Below, in pieces: positions 1 to 8,272 of a DNA stretch of 9,156 nucleotides. Location of the stretch: contig CAYRFK010000201.1 of NCBI GenBank assembly GCA_964423465.1, positions 1 to 9,156 of the forward strand, in the 5' to 3' direction. The notes below the pieces were generated by a model. It was given only the letters and a program-made list of their open reading frames with translations. It made no database searches and was not told where the DNA came from. This stretch comes from VGWF01 sp964423465. GTDB taxonomy: Bacteria > Verrucomicrobiota > Kiritimatiellia > PWTM01. The stretch's first letter is position 1, and every line of letters begins with the position of its first letter. A program made the translations under genes and the position numbers.

Positions 1-196
1 TCCTTTCCCCTTTGCACTTTCAACTTCCTTGGAGTTTGGAGTTTCCCTACTTCCTTATCGGTGCCATGGACTCCCTGCAGTTCACGGTCAACTGAATCGT
101 TCCGGCTTAGCCTTAGCCGGTGATTCGGGGAGGTGGGCGCGGGCTTGCGGGATGGGGCGGAGGGAGGCATGCTCGAAGAGAGCCGGGGGTGATTGT
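1..196. other. Non-coding leader region upstream of the DUF4870 gene
   Basis: No convincing gene is seen here. An open frame continues upstream of 197, but its residues (Arg, Gly and Cys rich) do not look like protein and the DUF4870 homology begins only downstream. The first 60 bases are clearly less GC-rich than the rest of the window and contain pyrimidine-rich heptamer-like units, including GGAGTTT twice in tandem (31-44). A compound stem-loop lies at 92-128 and a series of G-tracts at 127-164. No good sigma-70 promoter is obvious. The left edge may be the 3' flank of a gene outside the window. Confidence 0.6.
92..128 (+). other. Compound stem-loop in the DUF4870 leader
   Basis: An inner stem CCGGCT (102-107) pairs with AGCCGG (115-120) around a 7-nt loop. 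An outer stem CTGAATC (92-98) pairs with GATTCGG (122-128), with one T-G pair, across a small asymmetric internal loop (GTT against T). The loop region also holds TTAGCC twice in tandem (107-118). No T-run follows on the plus strand, so a standard intrinsic terminator is unlikely. It could be a leader RNA structure, an operator, or the Rho-type end of an upstream gene. The pairing is seen in the sequence; the role is unknown. Confidence 0.4.
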
Positions 197-613
197 ATGA
201 ATGGAACCGAGACCAACATAGCCGATGCGTCGCAGTCTTCCGTGCCGCCCCTTCCACCGCGAATGGCGCCGGGCGAGGAACGGAGTTGGGCGATGGGCTG
301 CCATCTCTCGACCTTCGCCGGCTACGTCGTGCCGGTGCCGTTTGCCAACGTCTTCGCCCCGCTCCTGATCTGGCACCTGAAGCGCGCGGCCTCGACGTTT
401 GTTGACGAGCACGGACGGGAGGCACTGAATTTCCAGATCAGCATGACGATCTACGTCCTGGCCTCGATTCCGCTGATCTTCCTGTGCGGCATCGGTGTGG
501 TCGTCATCCTTGGTCTGAGCATCGCCGATGCGATCCTGACGATCATCGCCGCCATAACGGCCAGCTCCGGCAAGCCCTACCGCTATCCGATGTGCATGCG
601 ATTCGTGAAATGA
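197..613 (+). CDS. DUF4870 (Tic20-like) small membrane protein
   Basis: This 138-residue protein matches the DUF4870 pattern. It has a short Pro/Ser-rich polar N-terminus (1-28), then RSWAMGCHLSTFAGY (29-43), a PLLIWHLKR segment (55-63), the family-typical FVDEHGREALNFQIS (68-82), and a C-terminal GKPYRYPMCMRF (125-136). Hydrophobic stretches at about 36-60, 82-103 and 104-123 should span the inner membrane. The molecular role of DUF4870 is not established. The ATG at 197 was chosen because it immediately precedes the conserved domain and follows a GGGGGT purine run (185-190); earlier in-frame ATGs would add non-protein-like residues. The stop overlaps the next start (ATGA), so translation of the two genes is probably coupled. 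Confidence 0.87.
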   Translation: MNGTETNIADASQSSVPPLPPRMAPGEERSWAMGCHLSTFAGYVVPVPFANVFAPLLIWHLKRAASTFVDEHGREALNFQISMTIYVLASIPLIFLCGIGVVVILGLSIADAILTIIAAITASSGKPYRYPMCMRFVK

Positions 614-1704
614 GGCGCCTCGCCGCCGCATGGCTGGGGGCGGGTTTGACCGCGACGGCCGGGGCCGCCCCCCCGGATCTGACCCTGAGCGGCGACGCCC
701 GAGCGCGGCTCGAACTGAGGGACAGCCGGCTTCCGGACGCGGAGGATGAGCGATTTCTTCTGCGCGTCCGCGCCGCAGCCACCATAACCGCCGCCCCGGG
801 GCTGACCCTCGGCGCAGGCATGACCACCAGCGACGAGGACGACCCTCGCGTGTCCGATGTCGTCGTGGGTAACGGCGGCGTCCGGAAGCCCGTCCGCATC
901 GACCAGGCATGGCTGGCGTGGCGGCCGGAGGGCGCACCCGGACTCGCCCTGACCGCGGGGCGCATGGCGATGCCGCTGTTGTGCGTCCAGGACCTTGTCT
1001 ACGACGGCGACTGGCGCCCGGACGGGGTGGCGGTTTCCTGGTCTCCGCCGGCCACCGGAGTGTGGCGCGGGCACCTGCGCACCGGGGCGTTCCGGATGAC
1101 GGAATCCGGACCGGACGATCTCCAGCTGTACGCCGCCCAGGCTGCGGCCGAATGGAAGCGCGGTGTCGACTGGCGGTTCCTGGGCGGCGCGGGGTACCAT
1201 GCCGTCGATGAGGCCGCGGGCCAGCCCCCTCCCCTCGATTCAACCTCCGCGGCCGGAAACACGCTGCGGCCCGCCGGTCCGGAAATCCCCGGCCCGGCGG
1301 CGGTGTTGGCGGAGGATTTCCGCACCGTCGAGGCCTTCGCTCAACTCACATGGGATCCGTGGTTCCCGGTCACCGTCTACGGCCAGGCCGTTCACAACAT
1401 CGCGGCGTCGGACAACGCGGGCGGATGGCTCGCCGGCCTCACGCTCGGCCGGGCGCGCGCCGTGGGTGCGCTGGAGATCGGGTGGAATGTGCGGGCTCTG
1501 GAGGCGGACGCCGTGCTCGCGTCGCTCGCCGACTCCGACTTCGCGGGCGGCGGCACGGACGTCGAGGGCCACAAGGCCTACGTGCGGGTTCACGCCGTGA
1601 AGGACGTATTCGCCGGCGTCGCATGGTTCGACGGCATCCGCGATCCCGACGGCGCGCGGTTGCGCGAGACGCTCTGGCAGTTCGACCTCACCGTGCGGTT
1701 CTGA
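610..1704 (+). CDS. Putative outer-membrane porin (Porin_5-like)
   Basis: The 364-residue product begins with a Sec-type signal peptide: MRR, a hydrophobic Ala/Leu/Gly core, and a likely cleavage site after ATAGAA (about residue 20). The rest alternates polar and hydrophobic residues as short beta strands and ends in DLTVRF, the terminal Phe typical of BAM-assembled barrels. Segments such as FLLRVRAAATITAAPGLTLG, IDQAWLAWRP, LALTAGRMAMPL and LVYDGDWRPDGVAVSW resemble the 'putative porin' family (Porin_5, PF16930) as I recall it. It is shorter than many members and has no evident N-terminal coiled coil. The ATG at 610 overlaps the DUF4870 stop and directly precedes the signal peptide; the longer frame from 484 lies inside the upstream gene. 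No Shine-Dalgarno site is apparent, in line with coupling. Substrate is unknown. Confidence 0.72.
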   Translation: MRRLAAAWLGAGLTATAGAAPPDLTLSGDARARLELRDSRLPDAEDERFLLRVRAAATITAAPGLTLGAGMTTSDEDDPRVSDVVVGNGGVRKPVRIDQAWLAWRPEGAPGLALTAGRMAMPLLCVQDLVYDGDWRPDGVAVSWSPPATGVWRGHLRTGAFRMTESGPDDLQLYAAQAAAEWKRGVDWRFLGGAGYHAVDEAAGQPPPLDSTSAAGNTLRPAGPEIPGPAAVLAEDFRTVEAFAQLTWDPWFPVTVYGQAVHNIAASDNAGGWLAGLTLGRARAVGALEIGWNVRALEADAVLASLADSDFAGGGTDVEGHKAYVRVHAVKDVFAGVAWFDGIRDPDGARLRETLWQFDLTVRF

Positions 1705-1710
1705 ACTCGT

Positions 1711-3099
1711 CTACACCGCCGGCCGTGTCCAAGGCGTGCGGTACGGGCGCTGCAGGAGCCGCGTGGCCTCGGCATCGCCGGGGATTTCGCGCTTCGCCGG
1801 ATCGTACGCGAGCGGGCGGCCGAGCTGCATGGCAACGTTGGCCAGGATGCAGCTGGCGGTCGAGATGTGGCCCTGCTCTACGTCCGCCACGGGCCGGCTG
1901 CGCCGGTCAACCGCGGCCAGGAAGTCGAGCATGTGGCGGCGCGTGGCGGGCGCGGCGTTGAGCTCGATGTCCTTCTCGCTCGTGTCCTCGGGATACTGTT
2001 CCTTCTCGTACACGCAGTCGAAGTGGATCGTCTGCGCCTTCTTGTCGTGGGGCACGAAATCCGCGCGCATCGTGCTGGCCTTCAGCACGCCCTTTTCGCC
2101 GTGGAGGAACATCGCCCACGGGTAGTCGGGGTCGACCGGAAGGCCCCAGCTCCGGTGCTGCCAGACGGCGTTGAGGCCGTCGTACTCGAAAACCGCGGTC
2201 TGCGTGTCGGAGATGTTCGACTTGCCGTCCTTCTGCACGTAGATGCCGCCGGCCGAGCTGACGCGCCTCGGCCAGCCGAGATCGAGCATCCAGCGCGCCG
2301 TGTCGAGCATGTGGACGCACATGTCGCCGACGATGCCGTTGCCGTACTCCATGAACGTACGCCACCAGCGCTTGTGCGGCAGTCCGTCGTAGGGCCGCAG
2401 CGGCGCGGGGCCGGTCCACATTTCGTAGTCGAGGTGGTCGGGGACCGGCTCGACCGGCGGATTCCCGTTCGCCCGCATCGGGAAGTAGCAGCACATGTCG
2501 ACGTGCGCGATCCGGCCGAGCAGGCCGGCCTCGATGATCTGCTTCTTCGCCTCGATCAGGTGCGGCGTGCTCTTGCGCTGCGTGCCGACCTGGACGACGC
2601 GGTTGTGCTTCCGCGCCGCGGCGAGGATCGCCTCGCCCTCGAGCACGTCGACGCTGATGGGCTTCTGCAGGTAGACATCCGCCCCGGCCTCGACCGCCGC
2701 GACGGCCTGCAGCGCGTGCCAGTGGTCCGGGGAGCCGATCAGGACGATCTCCAGGTCCTTCTCCTTCAGCATCTGCCGGTAGTCGGTGTGCGTCCGCGGC
2801 GCAGGCTTCCCCGGGAGGCGCTGGGCGGCGATCGTGAGGGCGCCGTCGAGCATCTTCCGGTCCGGGTCGCACAGCGCCACGAGCTCCACCGGCGCCACCT
2901 GGATCAGTCGCCACAGGTCGCTCTTGCCGTACCACCCGGCGCCGATCAGTCCGACGCGTTTCGGCTTCCGGTTGACGAGGTCCACGCCGTAGGCGCCGAG
3001 CGTGGAGGCAGCCAACGCGGCCGACGCGGACTGCAGGAACCGCCGGCGGCTGATGGTGAAGAGGTGTTCGGACGCACGGCCGATGGATGGTGCATTCAT
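1711..3099 (-). CDS. Tat-exported Gfo/Idh/MocA family oxidoreductase
   Basis: This 462-residue protein is a predicted NAD(P)-dependent dehydrogenase acting on a sugar or cyclitol. The N-terminus carries a twin-arginine signal, SRRRFLQ (17-23), followed by an Ala-rich hydrophobic stretch, so a folded enzyme with cofactor should be exported to the periplasm. A Rossmann fold starts at VGLIGAGWYG (49-58), with the acidic CDPD after strand 2 (77-80), SPDHWHA (123-129), QKP (145-147, where many relatives have EKP), VGTQRKS (171-177) and GDMCVHMLD (258-266). The C-terminal tail DPAKREIPGDAEA is typical of the PVC/Bacteroidetes Tat-signal subgroup. The ATG at 3099 was chosen because the Tat signal starts there; an ATG four codons upstream (3111) is possible, and neither has a good ribosome site. 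It converges on the porin gene, 6 bp apart. Exact substrate cannot be told. Confidence 0.9.
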   Translation of the reverse strand: MNAPSIGRASEHLFTISRRRFLQSASAALAASTLGAYGVDLVNRKPKRVGLIGAGWYGKSDLWRLIQVAPVELVALCDPDRKMLDGALTIAAQRLPGKPAPRTHTDYRQMLKEKDLEIVLIGSPDHWHALQAVAAVEAGADVYLQKPISVDVLEGEAILAAARKHNRVVQVGTQRKSTPHLIEAKKQIIEAGLLGRIAHVDMCCYFPMRANGNPPVEPVPDHLDYEMWTGPAPLRPYDGLPHKRWWRTFMEYGNGIVGDMCVHMLDTARWMLDLGWPRRVSSAGGIYVQKDGKSNISDTQTAVFEYDGLNAVWQHRSWGLPVDPDYPWAMFLHGEKGVLKASTMRADFVPHDKKAQTIHFDCVYEKEQYPEDTSEKDIELNAAPATRRHMLDFLAAVDRRSRPVADVEQGHISTASCILANVAMQLGRPLAYDPAKREIPGDAEATRLLQRPYRTPWTRPAV

Positions 3100-3234
3100 G
3101 ACCGCGAGCATGTCCCAGACCGGTCCGCCGGGCAAGTCCGCACTACATGTCTGGCGCACGTCGGATCGCCCTGCGAGTCGTCCCTGATTCACCGGACTTC
3201 CTCTCCGCTTTCCTCCCGGCCTTCCCGCCCGCCC

Positions 3235-3301
3235 GTAGAAGCGGCGACCCCGCCGCTTCCTCCGGGAACGCAAGACCGCGCGGCGAGGGCGCCGCGTCTA
3301 C
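3235..3301. repeat. REP-like two-hairpin inverted-repeat element
   Basis: The ends form an imperfect terminal inverted repeat: GTAGAAGCGGCG (3235-3246) matches the reverse complement of 3290-3301 in 11 of 12 positions. Each end also folds on its own. Hairpin 1 pairs GAAGCGGCG (3238-3246) with CGCCGCTTC (3251-3259) around ACCC. Hairpin 2 pairs CGCGGCG (3279-3285) with CGCCGCG (3290-3296) around AGGG. A 19-nt spacer lies between the two hairpins. The arrangement resembles bacterial REP/BIME elements mobilised by RAYT transposases. No T-tract follows either hairpin and both flanking genes are transcribed away, which argues against terminators. Whether copies exist elsewhere in the genome cannot be seen here. 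Confidence 0.55.
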
Positions 3302-3328
3302 GGCTGTTCCTTCGATGATCCCCGGACC

Positions 3329-3348
3329 CCGCGACGAGGGCGTCGCGG
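3329..3348. repeat. Hairpin with AGGG loop, sequence relative of the 3279-3296 hairpin
   Basis: A perfect 8-bp stem pairs CCGCGACG (3329-3336) with CGTCGCGG (3341-3348) around the loop AGGG (3337-3340). Its core GCGACG-AGGG-CGTCGC is the same as hairpin 2 of the neighbouring element (GCGGCG-AGGG-CGCCGC) except for one G-C pair changed to A-T, so both arms changed together. The stem is seen directly; membership in a dispersed repeat family is inferred. Confidence 0.5.
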
Positions 3349-3368
3349 CCGCGGACCTCCCGCCGTGA

Positions 3369-3388
3369 GGCAGACACCCCTGTCTGCC
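3369..3388. repeat. Perfect 8-bp hairpin with CCCC loop
   Basis: GGCAGACA (3369-3376) pairs perfectly with TGTCTGCC (3381-3388) around CCCC. It sits about 70 bp upstream of the ROK promoter-like site and is followed by C-rich sequence, not by T residues, so it is not a classical terminator. It could be a protein-binding operator, though the geometry (4-nt loop, perfect stem) matches the other hairpins in this gap and suggests the same repeat cluster. Confidence 0.5.
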
Positions 3389-3457
3389 CCCGTCCACCTC
3401 CCGGCCACGGCGGGGCCGCCATTCCTAACAATCCGCCGCTCGCCGGACGCGCCGGCC

Positions 3458-3467
3458 GTGGTATACT
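3458..3467 (+). promoter_or_regulatory. Promoter -10-like element upstream of the ROK-ppx-ppk1 operon
   Basis: TATACT (3462-3467) is a close match to the sigma-70 -10 consensus and is preceded by GTGG (3458-3461), a possible extended -10. Transcription would start near 3474, giving a leader of about 16 nt that still contains the ribosome site. No TTGACA-like -35 is seen 16-18 bp upstream. The pattern GTGSTAYRCT recurs upstream of uvsE (8256-8265). Confidence 0.5.
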
Positions 3468-3477
3468 TCCGATTCAC

Positions 3478-3483
3478 GAGGAA
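3478..3483 (+). promoter_or_regulatory. Ribosome binding site of the ROK kinase gene
   Basis: GAGGAA lies 6 nt before the ATG at 3490, good Shine-Dalgarno spacing. It supports that start, which also directly precedes the conserved N-terminal ATP-binding strand. Confidence 0.6.
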
Positions 3484-3489
3484 CCTGAC

Positions 3490-4473
3490 ATGAAATCGAC
3501 CAACAACCGGTACTGGGTGGGGTTCGATCTCGGCGGAACGAAGATGTTCGCCGGGGTGTTCGACGCCCGGTTCAAGCTGATCGCCGCGGAGCGGAAGAGA
3601 ACCCGGACCGAGGACACCTCCCGGTCGGGTGTAGACCGGATGATCGGGCTCATCCACGAGGCGCTCGTGACCGCCAAGATCACGCCGCGGATGCTCGGCG
3701 GCATCGGCGTCGGCACGCCGGGTCCCCTGGATCTCGACAAGGGGACGCTGATCTACGCCCCGAATCTCGGGTGGAAGGACGTCCCCCTGCGCAAACGGCT
3801 CCAGGCCGAGTTTGGATGCGCGGTGGCTGTCGCCAACGACGTGGACGCGGGCACCTACGGCGAATATGTCGGCGGCGCGGCGCGCGGCGCGCGCAGCGTG
3901 CTCGGCGTATTCCCCGGAACCGGCATCGGCGGCGGGTTCGTCTACGAGGGCCGGCTGGTCCGCGGCAAGACGCAATCCTGCATGGAGATCGGCCATATGA
4001 AGGTCGTACCGCGCGGCCGTCTGTGCGGCTGCGGCAAGCGCGGCTGCCTGGAGACCGTCGCCAGCCGGCTCGCGATCGCGGCTGAGGCGGCGATGGCCGT
4101 CTACCGCGGCGAGGCCCCGGCGCTCGCCAAGCTCGCGGGGACGGACCTGGCGAAGATCCGCAGCCGTTCCCTCGCCGACTCCATCAAGGCCGGCGACAAG
4201 GTTGTCGAGAGCATCGTCCGCCGCGCCGCATCGTTCATCGGCCTCGCAGTGGCCAACACGGTCAACCTGCTCGCCCCCGACCTCGTCGTGCTCGGCGGCG
4301 GCCTGATCGAGGCGATGCCGAAGCTCTTCATGGACGAGGTCCGCACCGCGGCGCAGGACCAGGTGATGGACGCCTTCCGGACCACGTTCAAGGTGGTGAC
4401 CGCGGAACTGGGCGACAACGCCGCGATCACGGGCGCCGCCGCGCTGGCGGCCTTGGCCGCGGATGCGGGCTGA
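3490..4473 (+). CDS. ROK family sugar kinase (probable glucokinase)
   Basis: The 327-residue length is normal for a ROK kinase, which phosphorylates glucose or a related hexose in the cytoplasm, usually with ATP. The phosphate-binding motif is FDLGGTK (12-18), followed by GIGVGTPGPLD (71-81). The catalytic base is expected to be D117 in ANDVDAGTYGEY (115-126). The second phosphate loop is GTGIGGG (143-149). The ROK zinc site is complete: EIGH (166-169) with H169, then CGCGKRGC, where C179, C181 and C186 complete the ligands. LGGGLIEAMP (268-277) is the adenosine-side motif. It is the first gene of a likely operon, 16 bp before the Ppx-like gene. Glucokinase is the likeliest activity, but ROK specificity (glucose, fructose, N-acetyl sugars) cannot be fixed from these motifs. 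The polyphosphate-enzyme neighbours raise the possibility of polyphosphate as donor; the zinc motif fits ordinary ATP-using members. Confidence 0.9.
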   Translation: MKSTNNRYWVGFDLGGTKMFAGVFDARFKLIAAERKRTRTEDTSRSGVDRMIGLIHEALVTAKITPRMLGGIGVGTPGPLDLDKGTLIYAPNLGWKDVPLRKRLQAEFGCAVAVANDVDAGTYGEYVGGAARGARSVLGVFPGTGIGGGFVYEGRLVRGKTQSCMEIGHMKVVPRGRLCGCGKRGCLETVASRLAIAAEAAMAVYRGEAPALAKLAGTDLAKIRSRSLADSIKAGDKVVESIVRRAASFIGLAVANTVNLLAPDLVVLGGGLIEAMPKLFMDEVRTAAQDQVMDAFRTTFKVVTAELGDNAAITGAAALAALAADAG

Positions 4474-4477
4474 GGGC

Positions 4478-4482
4478 GGGAG
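4478..4482 (+). promoter_or_regulatory. Ribosome binding site deciding the ppx start
   Basis: GGGAG ends 7 nt before the ATG at 4490. The alternative in-frame ATG at 4463 lies inside the end of the ROK gene and would add nine residues without family similarity, so 4490 is preferred. Confidence 0.5.
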
Positions 4483-4489
4483 CACACTC

Positions 4490-6104
4490 ATGAAGCGACG
4501 TTCTCCACGACCCGCCGCGCGCGTCCGCGCCCCCTCGCCCGAGCCCGCGGCCCCGCGCCTGGTGGCCGTGATCGACATCGGCGCCACCGCGATCCGCATG
4601 GAGATCGCCCAGGTCGGCCCCGGCGGTGCGCCCCGGACCCTGGAATCCCTTGCGCAGCCGGCCGGCCTCGGCAAGGACACCTTCGCCACCGGCTCGATCC
4701 GCCGCGCCACGATCGAGGAGTGCGTCGGCATCCTCCGGCGCTTCCGCCAGGTCATGGACGAGTACGGCATCCGCGACGCCGCCTCGATCCGCGCCATCGC
4801 CACGAGCGCCGTGCAGGAGGCCGCCAACCGCGACCAGTTCCTCGACCGCATCTTCATCGCGACGCAGATCCAGGTGGACTGCGTCGAGGACATCGAACTG
4901 AGCCGGCTCACCTACCTGGCCGTCCGCGACCTGCTTGCGCGCGAGGGCGGTGCGAAGGCGCGCGACGCACTGGTGGTCGAGGTCGGCGGCGGCAGCACCG
5001 AGGTCCTTCTGATGCAGGGCGGCCACGTGACCTTCTCCGAGACGTACCGCCTCGGCGCGCTGCGCATGCGCGAGACGCTGGAGAGCGGGCGCGCCCCCGC
5101 CGAGCAGCAGCGCCGCACGCTCGCGCAGGACATCCACCGCACGGTCGAGCAGATGCGGCACTCGCTGCCCGTTCAGCGGATTCCGACGATGATCGCGATC
5201 TCCGGGGACGCCCGCCTTGCGGCCGCGAACCTGGTGCCCGGCTGGGAGTCCGCGCGGCTGGGCACGATCAGCCCGCGCGACCTCGTCCGCTTCGTGGAGC
5301 CGCTGCTGGCGCTCGACGCCGAGGCGCTCATGCGCCGGCACCGCCTCTCGCCGGTCGAGGCGGAGACGGTCGGCCCCGCCCTGCTCTCCTACTGCGAGAT
5401 CGCCCGCACCTTCGGCGTGAAGCGGATCCTCGTGCCCAAGGTCAGCCTGCGCACGGCACTCGAACTCGAGATGTCGGCGCGGCCCGAATGGACCGACGAG
5501 TTCCGCGGCCAGGTCCGCCACTCCGCCGCCGCCCTGGCCGACCGCTACCACGTCGACCGCCGCCACGCCGCCCAAGTCGCGGATATCAGCATCCACCTGT
5601 TCCGCGCCCTCGCCCCCCTCCACGGGCTCGGCGCGCGCCATGAGTTCCTGCTCGAGATCGCCGCGCAATTGCACGAGGTCGGGCTGTTCATCAACAACCG
5701 CAGCCACCACAAGCACTCGATGTACCTGATCCTCCACAGCGACCTGTTCGGGGTCACCCGCGAGGACCTGCTGCTGATCGCACTGATCGCGCGCTACCAC
5801 CGGCGCTCGGCCCCGCTGCCGGAGCACCCCTACTATGGAACCCTGCCGCGCGAACAGCGGCTCGTCGTGCAGAAGCTGGCCGCCATCCTGCGCGTCGCCG
5901 ACGCACTGGAACGGAGCCACCTGCAGCGCGTCCGCGACTTCCGCGTGGAACGGACGGCCGGACGGCTCACGCTCACGATCCACGACGTCGAGGACCTGAC
6001 GATCGAGCGGCTGGCCATCCGGGAAAAGGGTGGATTGTTCGAGGATATCTACGGGCTGACCATCGATCTCGATCGCGGTCATGCGATGAAAGGACCGGAA
6101 GGCA

Positions 6105-6112
<8 letters not shown>
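4490..6112 (+). CDS. ppx: Ppx/GppA-family phosphatase with C-terminal HD-like domain (exopolyphosphatase-like)
   Basis: Family members remove terminal phosphate from polyphosphate or from pppGpp. The 540-residue protein has a basic Pro/Arg/Ala-rich tail (1-23) and an actin-like ASKHA domain: VAVIDIGATAIRM (25-37), AIATSAVQEAANR (102-114), DIELSRLTYLAV (134-145) and VEVGGGSTEVLL (163-174). A second half (about 335-540) is HD-like: VADISIHLF (363-371), AQLHEVG (392-398), HHKHSMYLI (406-414), ARYHRR (434-439) and the DALERSH helix (471-477). The order matches long Ppx proteins such as that of E. coli (about 510 residues). Several normally conserved active-site residues differ: DIGATA for DxGSNS, E164 for the Asp of DIGGGSTE, and DIELSR for GxEEAR, though E136 aligns with the catalytic Glu. 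Overlap with ppk1 by 8 bp argues for a polyphosphate role; actual activity is uncertain. Confidence 0.85.
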
Positions 6113-8234
<2,122 letters not shown>

Positions 8235-8255
8235 GGCAGAACATCCGCCCGGGGT

Positions 8256-8265
8256 GTGCTACGCT
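8256..8265 (+). promoter_or_regulatory. Promoter -10-like element directly upstream of uvsE
   Basis: GTGC followed by TACGCT (8260-8265) forms an extended -10-like site (TGC before the hexamer). It fits the same GTGSTAYRCT pattern as the element upstream of the ROK gene. The hexamer ends 7 nt before the ATG at 8273, so transcription would begin at or next to the start codon. No -35-like hexamer and no Shine-Dalgarno sequence are apparent in the 38-bp gap. Confidence 0.35.
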
Positions 8266-8272
8266 GCGCGGC

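Larger units (their letters stand above)
3100..3489. other. Divergent intergenic region with a hairpin cluster
   Basis: This 390-bp gap separates the oxidoreductase gene (minus strand) from the ROK kinase gene (plus strand) and must carry both promoters. No credible gene lies in it; long open frames across it are low-complexity Arg/Gly/Pro/Ala text. From left to right it holds an unremarkable stretch (3100-3195), a pyrimidine-rich tract (3196-3234), the two-hairpin element 3235-3301, single hairpins at 3329-3348 and 3369-3388, a weaker CGGCC/GGCCG stem with a 7-nt loop (3402-3418), and the ROK promoter and ribosome site (3458-3483). No clear promoter for the minus-strand gene was found. Confidence 0.75.

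Noticed and set aside
113..1243. Long minus-strand open frame opposite the DUF4870 and porin genes
   Set aside because: The translation is Arg/Gly/Pro-rich low-complexity text without recognisable domains, while the plus strand encodes recognisable proteins. It is a shadow expected in GC-rich DNA.
1700..1715. Terminator between the convergent porin and oxidoreductase genes
   Set aside because: The stop codons are only 6 bp apart and no stem followed by T-run is visible at the junction. Any termination must occur inside the opposite gene or by Rho.
3110..3153. CCAGAC/GTCTGG inverted arms as an operator of the oxidoreductase gene
   Set aside because: The arms are only six bases, about 27 bp apart, and near no recognisable promoter; this is expected by chance.
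3100..3273. N-terminal extension of the oxidoreductase up to 3273
   Set aside because: The extra 58 residues are Arg/Gly-rich, derive partly from the hairpin element, and would bury the twin-arginine signal that should be near the N-terminus.
1867..3318. 483-residue plus-strand frame opposite the oxidoreductase
   Set aside because: It has no domain similarity and is the mirror of a well-supported Gfo/Idh/MocA coding frame with Tat signal and Rossmann motif on the minus strand.
3369..3395. Hairpin 3369-3388 as an intrinsic terminator
   Set aside because: No T-tract follows on either strand, and neither adjacent gene is transcribed toward it.
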